Below, in pieces: positions 54,043 through 62,022 of a stretch of 64,000 bases of DNA (position 1 is the stretch's first letter; every line of letters begins with the position of its first letter). The position numbers were made by a program, and so were the translations under genes. The stretch spans positions 806,001 to 870,000 of the forward strand of contig NZ_UNRA01000001.1 of assembly GCF_900537075.1 (NCBI RefSeq). Direction: 5' to 3'. The notes under the pieces were generated by a model. That model was not told where the DNA came from. It made no database searches and saw nothing but the letters and a program-made list of their open reading frames with translations. This stretch comes from Tropicibacter sp. Alg240-R139 (GTDB taxonomy: Bacteria > Pseudomonadota > Alphaproteobacteria > Rhodobacterales > Rhodobacteraceae).

Positions 54043-54671
54043 GTGCGGATCATCTGTTCGCCCGGCCTGTTCATCCGCTGGCTGTTTCGGCGCTTGCAAA
54101 GGTTTCGTGATCAGCACCCGGACATTCGCGTGCGTCTGACGACTGAAATTTATGGGGACCGGGGATTTGATGCAGCAGAGCAGGATGTAGAGATCTCGCT
54201 AGAGCATTGGCCCGGCCGCCCTGACGATATCAAAGCGCAATTCCTGTTTCCCATGTCGCTGATCCCAGCGTGTGCGCCGTCCCTTCGTGAACAAGGGCCG
54301 CTGCCGGTCGAACCTACCTATCTGCGCCGCCACCTGCTGTTGCACGAAAGTGCAAGGCGCGAGGACTGTGCAACCTGGTTGTATGCTTTTGCTGTCGACG
54401 GCACCGATGTGCAAACCGGCGAAGTGTTTCCAAATCTCGATATGTCAACCAAGGCGGCTGTTCTGGGCGCCGGTGTGGCTATGGTCGATCCGCTGCTCTG
54501 TGCCGAGGAGTTGGAGCGAGGGCTGTTGGTTTGTCCGTTTCCGGATATGGTTTGTGGTACCCAATTTGGCGGCTATCGGTGATTGCGGCACAAGACAAAT
54601 GGGACAGCCCGCAGGTGCGTGCATTTCGGGCATGGGCAGTTGAAAACGCGGCGAAACCTGTTGGCGGGTGA
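54043..54671 (+). pseudogene. LysR-family regulator remnant (GcvA-like)
   Basis: Only the substrate-binding half of a LysR regulator is left. It begins VRIICSPGLFIRWLFRRL (first codons before the ATG included) and runs through DVEISLEHWPG to LVCPFPDMVCG. There the frame shifts, and the true C-terminus (IWRLSVIAAQDKWDSPQVRA and FRAWAVE) continues in another frame to a stop at 54669-54671. The N-terminal helix-turn-helix is missing: traces of the linker can be read back to about 53990, after which the cupin promoter begins. With no DNA-binding domain and a frameshift, it is non-functional. Confidence 0.8.
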
Positions 54672-54679
54672 TCAACGTT

Positions 54680-55684
54680 TCAACTGTCGCCAGTTGATTT
54701 CAAAGATTGGCGGAACTCTTGCGGGGATTGGCCAGTCTGTGAGCGGAAAAACCGCGCAAAATGGGATTGATCTGCATAGCCAATGCTATGCCCAACGTCG
54801 CCAACGGACAGCGATTCATCTGCCAAGGCCTCGCGTGCGATCTCGATTTTCAACCGTTTGACTTCGCGAGCAGGGGTGGTCTGGTGCAACCGCAATGCGG
54901 CCTCAAGCCGACGTTGATCCAAGCCCAGGGCGCGGGACAGATCCTGAGAGGTCAATTTATCCTTCCACAGCAAGGGGCGGGCCGCACTGCGCAGGGCCGC
55001 CACGATTGACATGTCGGGCTCGTTTTTCGCAGGGGGCAGGGCCCGCTCTTTGGCGCGCAGCTTTAGCTCGGCATTCAGCCACTCGGACGGAAAAGAAAAT
55101 GTGAGTGCCGGGTTTTCCGTGCGCGCCAAACGCGCGCCCATAAATCCGCGCGGAACGGCCTCGGGGAAGGCGGTTTCAACCAACACGTCCTGCGGCATCC
55201 AGGCCGGTCCCATGGCCGTTTTCAGCAGCCGCAGGTGTAGTGCAATCCCAAACCCGTCGACCTGGCGAGGTGGGTTTTCGGTCCGCACAAGCCGATTGAC
55301 GCTATAGCTGGCACGATCAGCTTCCACGACCAGCTTATGCCTCACCGAGCTCGATTCCTGTGGCACCTGCATCAGATAGTTGATCAGGAACGCGCCGACT
55401 TTGTCCGACGTCCTGGCCGCGGTCGCGATTGGGGGCCAGACACTCAGGTCGAACTGTTGTCCGACCTCACACCCCAGATGCGGAATTTCGGATTGCTCGG
55501 CCAAGGTGTTGCACAGGCCGTAGATGATTTCAGCATGCACCGTGGTGTTCGAGTCTCGCAGCATTTGTTTGCTCAGCCCAAGCGTGGTCAGGGCAGGTCT
55601 TGGGTCGGTGCCGGTTCGCTCTATGTGTTCAAGAAACGGTTGAACCAGGATCAATCGAATAAAGCCGTCGTGAGTGCTTGGCAT
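54680..55684 (-). CDS. AraC-family regulator with AraC-type binding domain
   Basis: A 334-residue regulator. Residues about 20-200 form the OruR/ArgR-type arabinose-binding-like domain (QPFLEHIERTGTDPRPALTTLG), and residues 235-330 the AraC helix-turn-helix, with LTSQDLSRALGLDQRRLEAAL and the second helix pair SVGDVGHSIGYADQSHFARF. It is divergent from the exported amidohydrolase at 55845, which is the likely target. The 160-base gap contains an imperfect palindrome GTTCC...GGAAC near 55763-55782. Confidence 0.88.
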   Translation of the reverse strand: MPSTHDGFIRLILVQPFLEHIERTGTDPRPALTTLGLSKQMLRDSNTTVHAEIIYGLCNTLAEQSEIPHLGCEVGQQFDLSVWPPIATAARTSDKVGAFLINYLMQVPQESSSVRHKLVVEADRASYSVNRLVRTENPPRQVDGFGIALHLRLLKTAMGPAWMPQDVLVETAFPEAVPRGFMGARLARTENPALTFSFPSEWLNAELKLRAKERALPPAKNEPDMSIVAALRSAARPLLWKDKLTSQDLSRALGLDQRRLEAALRLHQTTPAREVKRLKIEIAREALADESLSVGDVGHSIGYADQSHFARFFRSQTGQSPQEFRQSLKSTGDS

Positions 55685-55844
55685 GGGGAAAGTCCGTACA
55701 AAAGGTATGGGCCACTATCGCACATTCCTGCAGCCTCTTTCGGCCATTTATTCGACTTTTTTGTTCCTAACTGTAAGGGAACTGGCCGACATGACGAATT
55801 CATAAGTGTTAATATTTATCCAATTTAATGACTTGGAGGGAATT

Positions 55845-57233
55845 ATGATTCGAAGATTGGCCTTGGCCGCGATGTCCGTCGCGCTCTCGTTTTCCGCTTA
55901 TTCCGCGCATGCGCAAGACGACGCCCCCGCCCAAACTCTCTTTACCAATGTTCATGTCTTTGACGGCGTGAACGAGTCCCGGATCGAGAACGCTAGCGTT
56001 CTGGTCGAAGGCAACCTGATCAAATCCGTTTCAACCGAAGCGATTGACGCACCAAACGCCACCGTGATTGACGGGGGCGGGCGGACGTTGACGCCAGGAT
56101 TTATCGAAAACCACGCCCACTTGATGTTGCCGGGGCCGACCTTGCCTGCGATGGAGGCTAACGCGACATGGGAAGATTTCGGCATTCACGGAACCCGTAT
56201 GGCCGAGATGTACTTGATGCAGGGCTTTACGACTGTCCGGGATGCGGGCGGTGCCAATGGCGGCTTGCGCCGCGCCATTGATGCCGGTCAGATTGTTGGG
56301 CCACGGTTCTACCCGTCTGGTGCATTCCTTGGCACCCGCGGCGGACATGCCGATTTCGCAAATTTCACTTCGCCAGTCGGTCAGAGCACCAATTTCAGCC
56401 GCTTGAACTTGGCACAGGAAGTTGACAGCGTAGCGGATGTGACGAAGTTTGGGCGTAACAACTTCCGCATGGGGGCGACGCAACTGAAGTACATGCAGTC
56501 TGGCGGTGTGGTGTCTGCTTTTGATCCCTGGCAACTGCTGGCTGGATCGCCCGAAGAAATCGCCGCAGCCGTGCAGGTGGCCGAATCCTATGGCAGCTAT
56601 GTCATGGCACATTCCTACCGCAGAGAAGCGATCATTGATGCGCTGAACGCAGGTGTAAAGTCGATTGAGCACGGATTTGCTTTCGATTGCGAAATCGCTG
56701 CCCTGATGGAGGAGAAGGGTGCCTTCATCACAACAAACATGACCGCATTTGACCCGAATCTCTTCGATGTTCCGGCTGTGCGCGATGTTCCGGCCAGCCT
56801 GCGCAAGGCCGAATCCGCCGTGGCCGCGTTCTCGGGATATCTCGACAATATGCGGGAATGTCCGGTCAAGCGGGGCTGGCAGACCGACTGTGTCGGGTCG
56901 GTCGACGCCTGCAACATCCAGATTGCCTATGAAAAACATCTGAACAACGAGTTTTTTGGACCCTACACTTCGATGGTGGCCCTGACATCCGTAGGCGGTG
57001 AGATCGCAGCTCTGAGCGGTGCCTTCTCCAATCCCTATCCCGAAGCAAAGCTTGGCGTGATCGAGGAGGGTGCCTATGCGGATGTTTTACTGATCGACGG
57101 CAATCCGCTCGAGGACTTCTCTGTTGTCGGCACCGGAGACCAATGGTTTGGCGCTGACCCGCGCCCCGAAAGCCCGGAAACCCTTCGCATCATTATGAAA
57201 GATGGCGTGATCTACAAGAACACGCTGAACTGA
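55845..57233 (+). CDS. Exported metal-dependent amidohydrolase
   Basis: A 462-residue enzyme with signal peptide 1-23 (ending YSAHAQ). The amidohydrolase barrel shows HAH at 90-92, a candidate carboxylated lysine K215 (QLKYMQSGG), H256 (MAHSYR), H276 (SIEHGF) and D348 (WQTDC), a full two-metal site as in imidazolonepropionase-like hydrolases and prolidases. The ATG follows TTGGAGGG at ideal spacing. It heads a run with a DUF3299 gene and an OprB porin. Substrate unknown, perhaps a small peptide or cyclic amide. Confidence 0.87.
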   Translation: MIRRLALAAMSVALSFSAYSAHAQDDAPAQTLFTNVHVFDGVNESRIENASVLVEGNLIKSVSTEAIDAPNATVIDGGGRTLTPGFIENHAHLMLPGPTLPAMEANATWEDFGIHGTRMAEMYLMQGFTTVRDAGGANGGLRRAIDAGQIVGPRFYPSGAFLGTRGGHADFANFTSPVGQSTNFSRLNLAQEVDSVADVTKFGRNNFRMGATQLKYMQSGGVVSAFDPWQLLAGSPEEIAAAVQVAESYGSYVMAHSYRREAIIDALNAGVKSIEHGFAFDCEIAALMEEKGAFITTNMTAFDPNLFDVPAVRDVPASLRKAESAVAAFSGYLDNMRECPVKRGWQTDCVGSVDACNIQIAYEKHLNNEFFGPYTSMVALTSVGGEIAALSGAFSNPYPEAKLGVIEEGAYADVLLIDGNPLEDFSVVGTGDQWFGADPRPESPETLRIIMKDGVIYKNTLN

Positions 57234-57293
57234 TCCCTTGGGGCGGCGTGGGCGTTTTGGTGCCCGCGTCGTCTTTTCAACAGGATATGAGAT

Positions 57294-58043
57294 ATGCGAT
57301 TTTATCTTTGTCTGTGCGTTTTGATTCTGGGGGCGGTCACGGCCAACGCTGAACGCAGGATACTGGATTGGCCGGACCTGATTGACGAGACCGCTCAACA
57401 TTATGAAGACCCGTATCGGGATTTGAGTGCTAAACAGCTTAACGCTCTGGTGAATGTGGCGCGTTTGCAGTCGCAGCTGGAGGGGGCACCCAAGGCCGAT
57501 GAGCGTGAAGCGCTTGCGCAGAGCCTATCTGATGTAAAGGCTGCTTTTGCCGACGATGGTATTGATGCGGATTGGCTTATCGCCCAACGTTGGGTGGTGG
57601 CCGAGCGCCGAAAGAATGCGGCTTGGGCCGGGAATCCGGATGTGGACGGGCAGACGGTGACGCTGGGTGGTTATGCCATTCCGGCCCCCGCGGATAAGGA
57701 CGGGGTTCCGACCGTGTATCTTGTTCCCGAGCGGGGCATGTGCAGCCACATGCCGCCGCCGTCTCCCAACCAGATGGTTCGGGTGCGCCTGAGTGGCGAT
57801 TGGCGACCTCAGACCATGTATGAGCCGGTGCGTCTGACGGGGAGCATGTCAGTTGTGGCTACAGAACGAGACGTCGTCGTTGTGGACGGGCCCGTGCGCA
57901 TGCAAGCTGCATTCACGATGGAGGCGACAGCCGTCGAGTCCCTCGCGTTCACGGGGGAGACGTCGACAGGCGGCAACGCCTGGGCCGAGAAGATGGCGCA
58001 ACAGCTGCGTGGTGTGAAAGGGCAGGGCTTGGATGAAAACTAA
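57294..58043 (+). CDS. Exported DUF3299 protein
   Basis: A 249-residue periplasmic protein with a signal peptide (1-19, ending VTANA). Residues 120-200 show the DUF3299 pattern: TVTLGGYAIPAPADKDG, then MCSHMPPPSPNQMVRV, with a Cys-His pair just before three prolines. The family is common near transporters and its function is not known. The ATG is preceded by a weak site. It overlaps the OprB gene by 11 bases and follows the amidohydrolase by 60, so the three may be one operon. Confidence 0.83.
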   Translation: MRFYLCLCVLILGAVTANAERRILDWPDLIDETAQHYEDPYRDLSAKQLNALVNVARLQSQLEGAPKADEREALAQSLSDVKAAFADDGIDADWLIAQRWVVAERRKNAAWAGNPDVDGQTVTLGGYAIPAPADKDGVPTVYLVPERGMCSHMPPPSPNQMVRVRLSGDWRPQTMYEPVRLTGSMSVVATERDVVVVDGPVRMQAAFTMEATAVESLAFTGETSTGGNAWAEKMAQQLRGVKGQGLDEN

Positions 58044-59217
58044 GATGTTCACGGCCGCGTTCCTGCTGTTGTGGTTTGCCCTGCCGGGCTTCGCGCAAAG
58101 TAGTGGATTGAATGGCCCGTCCTCGGTGGGGGCAGAGTTGGACGGGGATGGCCTAACCGACCCACAGTTCCGCTCAAACTTTCCCAAGAATATTGCGCCG
58201 GGTTGGTTTGCCTGGAAAGACAGGCTGGCCGAAAACGGGTTTCGTTTCAGCGTAGACTATCTGACTCTGGGCCAGTCATCGGATTCCAACGTGGGCAACG
58301 GTCGTGCAGGTGGCGGCATTGCCCGGTTTTATGGGGCTTGGCAGGCGACGGACAATGGATCGCTGACGTTCAAAGTCGAGAACAGGCACGCATATGGAAC
58401 GGTTGCGCCGCAATTCCTGGGTCTAAACGGGGGTGCTTTATCGATCACCGGCACGGCCTTTAACGACAATGGTACCATGCTGACGAACCTGTTCTGGACC
58501 CAGCGTGCCGCAGATGGCGGCTGGACGCTGCAAGTCGGGCAGATCGATGTCACCGATTTTGTCGATGTCTACGGGTTGGTCAGCCCATATACCGGATTTC
58601 AGAACCTGGCATTCAACACCAACCCGGCAATCAACGCACCGAACCCGGGCCTGGGGATTGCTGGGGGTATCAAACTGGGGGCAAACTTTTACGCGGTGGC
58701 CAGCGTGGCGGATGCCAATGCCGACCCTTCCAGCCCAGATTTCGACGTCTTTGACCACGGTGACCTCTTCAAGAGCCTCGAGATCGGCTATACGTCAGGC
58801 TTTGATCGGATCTATTTCGACAACGTGCACCTGACCCTATGGCATGCAGATGCTGCAGATGATGGCAGCCGAGCCGAGGATTATGGCGCGGCCTTTTCCG
58901 CAGCCTGGTTTATCGACAATCAATGGATGCCGTTTGTGCGGGCGGGGTGGGCCAAAGGCACGGCAGCGCTTTACGAGCGGTCGTTTTCGACTGGGATCGG
59001 GTATTATGGCCGCAACACGGATCTGGCGGGGCTTGGGTTGAACTGGGCAGAGGCGCGGGGCGTTCCGGGCACGCAGTTCACGACAGAGCTGTTCTACCGG
59101 TATTCCATCTCGCCGAATTTCCAGATTACACCTTCGGTGCAGTTCATCAATAATCCCCTGACCTCGGCACAAAGTGGCTTTGCTGTTCTAGGGCTGCGCG
59201 CGCGGGTGGTTTTCTGA
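58033..59217 (+). CDS. OprB-family carbohydrate porin
   Basis: A 394-residue outer-membrane barrel with signal peptide 1-22 (ending ALPGFAQ). It shows GGIARFYGAWQATDNGSLTFKV early in the barrel, repeated aromatic amphipathic strands, and a final strand LRARVVF ending in phenylalanine. This is the OprB selective-porin type, often for sugars. Its start lies inside the DUF3299 gene (11-base overlap). With the exported amidohydrolase it suggests an uptake-and-hydrolysis unit, an inference from position only. Confidence 0.87.
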   Translation: MKTKMFTAAFLLLWFALPGFAQSSGLNGPSSVGAELDGDGLTDPQFRSNFPKNIAPGWFAWKDRLAENGFRFSVDYLTLGQSSDSNVGNGRAGGGIARFYGAWQATDNGSLTFKVENRHAYGTVAPQFLGLNGGALSITGTAFNDNGTMLTNLFWTQRAADGGWTLQVGQIDVTDFVDVYGLVSPYTGFQNLAFNTNPAINAPNPGLGIAGGIKLGANFYAVASVADANADPSSPDFDVFDHGDLFKSLEIGYTSGFDRIYFDNVHLTLWHADAADDGSRAEDYGAAFSAAWFIDNQWMPFVRAGWAKGTAALYERSFSTGIGYYGRNTDLAGLGLNWAEARGVPGTQFTTELFYRYSISPNFQITPSVQFINNPLTSAQSGFAVLGLRARVVF

Positions 59218-59381
59218 CGCTGTTTGGTGGCAATAATGCGTGTTGAATCAATAGGCTCTCATCCTGACACTGCGATATTAAGAACACGCTCTAACATTCT
59301 GTAATTATGCGTCTTCCTTTTGAACGCCCAAATTGTTAACGCTTCCTCAATAAAAAAATAAATAGGCAGGCATACAGGCAG

Positions 59382-60446
59382 ATGAAAACGGGCTTTCGTG
59401 GCACGTTCGTCATTTCCTGGTCGCAAACAGATCTCGACGGCCTTGAGGCCGCTCCACTGGACTCGCTTTCGGTGGGCGCAGTCTGGTCGTGGCACGGTGA
59501 GGCAGTGCGCGTGGATGGTCCCACGGGTTTGTTGCGATTGGATCATGCGGACGGTGAAGATGCGCTCAGAAAACGGGCCGCGCGTACAGTGCGGCGTCTG
59601 GTGGGCGCGGCAGTACAACATAGATCAGATGTGGACGAGATAGAATTCGACGAACCTTTGGCGGATCAGAGTTTTGTCGTCACCAATGGGGCACAGAGTT
59701 ACACAATCACGGTCATTGATCCCGAAAACGGTGCAGCGCCGCTGTTGATGTTTCTAGATCAGATTCCGCCGCGCAACACAGATTTGTGGGTGGTGCATCA
59801 TTCCCTTTCACCTTCGGAGCCCGCGCATGCAGATACCAGCGGGCGTGGGGTTATCTGTTTCACGCCTGGCACGCGCATCGCAACGCCCACCGGCCCACGA
59901 CTGGTCGAGGAGCTGCGCGAAGGCGATAAGGTGCAGACTCGCGATAGTGGTCCGCAGCAGATACAGTGGATCGGCCACCGCCGCATGAGTGGCGCGCGGC
60001 TGTTTGTCATGCCAAAGCTGCGCCCGGTTCGGTTGCGGATGGGGGCCTTGGGGATCGACCGTCCCGATGCTGAATTGCTGGTTTCACCCGAACACCGGAT
60101 GCTGGTCAAAGGGGCGGCGGCGCAGGCGTTGTTCAACACCTCCGAGGTGCTGGTGCCCGCGCGTGAGTTGATCAATGGTTCGACAATCTCTGTTGATCTG
60201 ACGGTGCGCCAGGTGACCTATATTCACTTGCTGCTACCCAGCCATCAGATCCTTTGGGCTAATGGCGTGGAAACCGAAAGTTTCCACCCGGCGAATGCAT
60301 CCCTGACCTCACTTACGGACGAGGATAGGGTGCGACTGCTGGGGCAGATGCCGGGTCTTGAGGCGGACCCATATAGTTATGGTGGTTTCGCTCGTCGCAA
60401 TCTGACGGACACCGAATCCGCGCTCTTGCGGCACGAGGCCGCTTGA
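59382..60446 (+). CDS. Hint-domain protein
   Basis: A 354-residue protein with a Hedgehog/intein-type Hint domain at about 157-300. C159 in VICFTPGTRIATPTGPRLVE is the candidate nucleophile, followed by GDKVQTRDSGPQQIQWIG, VSPEHRMLVKG and the C-terminal LLPSHQILWANGVETESFHP. The first 150 residues are not recognised. No second splice junction is seen, so self-cleavage, not splicing, would be expected. Such proteins are abundant in Roseobacters and often attached to secreted proteins, yet no signal peptide is visible here. The promoter region before it is A/T-rich. Confidence 0.85.
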   Translation: MKTGFRGTFVISWSQTDLDGLEAAPLDSLSVGAVWSWHGEAVRVDGPTGLLRLDHADGEDALRKRAARTVRRLVGAAVQHRSDVDEIEFDEPLADQSFVVTNGAQSYTITVIDPENGAAPLLMFLDQIPPRNTDLWVVHHSLSPSEPAHADTSGRGVICFTPGTRIATPTGPRLVEELREGDKVQTRDSGPQQIQWIGHRRMSGARLFVMPKLRPVRLRMGALGIDRPDAELLVSPEHRMLVKGAAAQALFNTSEVLVPARELINGSTISVDLTVRQVTYIHLLLPSHQILWANGVETESFHPANASLTSLTDEDRVRLLGQMPGLEADPYSYGGFARRNLTDTESALLRHEAA

Positions 60447-60472
60447 GCCCTCAGAAAACTTGCTAACTGTTG

Positions 60473-60500
60473 TTGACTCTGGAGGCCGCGCAGATATAAG
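60473..60500 (+). promoter_or_regulatory. Promoter of rpsD
   Basis: TTGACT (60473-60478) and TATAAG (60495-60500) are close to the sigma-70 consensus, with a 16-base spacer. Transcription from here would give rpsD a leader of about 190 bases. Confidence 0.6.
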
Positions 60501-60629
60501 CGCGGCTTCATTGGTGTTGGTGGCCCTCGCAAGGGGATTCCTGTCATGTCTGCAAAGGCAAGAGGACAACGCCCTTTTAACGGCATAACGGCCCATCCGC
60601 CAGTTGCCCCTGTTCGAGTTGAAGCGCGA

Positions 60630-60673
60630 TTTCAGCCCGAAAAGTGGGAACCGGTTTTCGGAGCAAGCTGAAA
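60630..60673. repeat. Palindromic hairpin before rpsD
   Basis: TTTCAGC (60630-60636) pairs with GCTGAAA (60667-60673), and inside it CCGAAAA pairs with TTTTCGG. The element lies in the rpsD leader, 25 bases before the start codon. It looks like a dispersed intergenic palindrome of alphaproteobacteria, but could also serve S4 autoregulation. Confidence 0.6.
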
Positions 60674-60697
60674 TGCCACTCATAAAGGAGATCAGCC

Positions 60698-61318
60698 GTG
60701 ACAAAACGCACGTCTGCCAAGTACAAAATTGACCGCCGTATGGGCGAAAACATCTGGGGCCGTCCCAAGTCGCCGGTTAACCGTCGTGAATATGGCCCCG
60801 GCCAGCACGGTCAGCGCCGCAAGGGCAAACTGTCCGACTTCGGTATCCAGCTGCGCGCCAAGCAGAAGCTCAAGGGTTACTACGGCGACCTGACCGAAAA
60901 GCAATTCCGCCGCATCTATGCCGAAGCTGTTCGTGTGAACGGCGACACTGGTGAAAACCTCATCGGTCTGCTGGAGCGCCGCCTGGACGCGGTTGTTTAC
61001 CGTGCCAAGTTCGTTGCAACCGTTTTCGCCGCACGTCAGTTCGTAAACCACGGCCACGTCAAAGTGAACGGCAAAAAGGTCAACATCCCCTCCTACCGCG
61101 TCAAAGAAGGCGACGTGATCGAGGTTCGCGACAAGTCCAAGCAGTTGGCATTTGTCATGGAAGCTGTTGGTCTGGCCGAGCGTGACGTTCCAGATTACAT
61201 CGAAACCGACCACTCGAAAATGACCGCCACTTTCGTGCGCACCCCCGGTCTGGGCGACGTGCCGTACCCGGTTCTGATGGAACCGAACCTGGTCGTCGAA
61301 TTCTACGCGAAGAACTAA
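60698..61318 (+). CDS. rpsD: Ribosomal protein S4
   Basis: A 206-residue primary binder of 16S rRNA in small-subunit assembly. It opens with the S4 N-terminal stretch [20 protein letters not shown] and has the S4 RNA-binding domain [40 protein letters not shown]. The start is GTG at 60698 after AAAGGAG. It is away from the main ribosomal operon, as usual in alphaproteobacteria, and ends at a terminator. Confidence 0.97.
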   Translation: MTKRTSAKYKIDRRMGENIWGRPKSPVNRREYGPGQHGQRRKGKLSDFGIQLRAKQKLKGYYGDLTEKQFRRIYAEAVRVNGDTGENLIGLLERRLDAVVYRAKFVATVFAARQFVNHGHVKVNGKKVNIPSYRVKEGDVIEVRDKSKQLAFVMEAVGLAERDVPDYIETDHSKMTATFVRTPGLGDVPYPVLMEPNLVVEFYAKN

Positions 61319-61345
61319 GGTTCTTCGCAGTAGTCAGAGTTTTGA

Positions 61346-61376
61346 AAGAGCCGCTCCGATTGGGGCGGTTCTTTTC
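61346..61376 (+). terminator. Rho-independent terminator of rpsD
   Basis: AAGAGCCGCTCC (61346-61357) pairs with GGGGCGGTTCTT (61362-61373) including two G-T pairs, followed by more Ts. It lies 28 bases past rpsD. Confidence 0.82.
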
Positions 61377-61394
61377 ATTTATTCGGTCGATTTT

Positions 61395-61453
61395 GGGGGC
61401 TCTGCCCCCGTCGCTGTGCTCCTCCCCCGGGATATTTTGAGCAAAAAGAAGAG
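61395..61453. repeat. G/C-block intergenic element
   Basis: GGGGGC (61395-61400) and GCCCCC (61404-61409) form a tight hairpin, followed by CCTCCCCCGGGATATTTTGA and an AAAAAGAAGAGG tail. From memory this arrangement recurs between genes in Roseobacters. It lies between rpsD and the convergent Lrp regulator and could act as a second terminator. Confidence 0.45.
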
Positions 61454-61458
61454 GAGGG

Positions 61459-61920
61459 TCAGAGCGGGAGAGGGCGGCTTTCGGCAATGGCTTCCATCGC
61501 GAAATACGACGTTACGCTGTCCAGTTCGACCTTTTCGATCAAGCGCTGATAGACCTGATCATAAGACGTCATATCCTCGGTCACGACCTTGAGCTGATAG
61601 TCGTAGTCGCCCCCGATGCGGTGGAAATCGACCACTTCGGGGATGGTCAGGACGTGGCTGCGAAAGGCCTGTAGCCATTCAGACGAATGATGGCGGGTGC
61701 GCAGCATCACAAAGACCACCAGGTTCAGGCCCAGTTGTTGCCGGTCGATCCGCGCGGTAGAGCCTTGCAACACGCCGCTGTCGTTCAGCGCTTTCAGGCG
61801 CCGCCAGCAGGCGTTTTGAGACAGGCCGACGCGGTCGGCCAGTTCCCGTTGAGACAGGTTACCGTCTTTTTGCAGTTCGCGCAGCAAGCTGATGTCGATC
61901 TGATCGAGTATTTTCTTCAT
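61459..61920 (-). CDS. Lrp/AsnC-family regulator
   Basis: A 153-residue regulator with an N-terminal helix-turn-helix (LLRELQKDGNLSQRELADRV, GLSQNACWRRLKAL) and a C-terminal ligand-binding RAM domain (VVDFHRIGGDYDYQLKVVTED). It is divergent from the class V aminotransferase at 62023 with about 100 bases between. Lrp regulators often control the neighbouring amino acid gene, so the aminotransferase is the likely target, with an amino acid as the effector. Confidence 0.92.
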   Translation of the reverse strand: MKKILDQIDISLLRELQKDGNLSQRELADRVGLSQNACWRRLKALNDSGVLQGSTARIDRQQLGLNLVVFVMLRTRHHSSEWLQAFRSHVLTIPEVVDFHRIGGDYDYQLKVVTEDMTSYDQVYQRLIEKVELDSVTSYFAMEAIAESRPLPL

Positions 61921-62022
61921 TCTAAATCATATGACCCAAAAATCCTGAACAACAAGCAAAATCTGGGTAAGTTTCTTCACTTCGACAATATCACATTGGT
62001 CCATGTAATAGGAGCCAATGCC

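Noticed and set aside
56860-57010. Missing metal aspartate in the exported amidohydrolase
   Set aside because: The usual GTD is not obvious, but WQTDC with D348 fits the position.
60544-60670. 41-codon frame in the rpsD leader
   Set aside because: No ribosome binding site, and its 3' half is the palindromic element.
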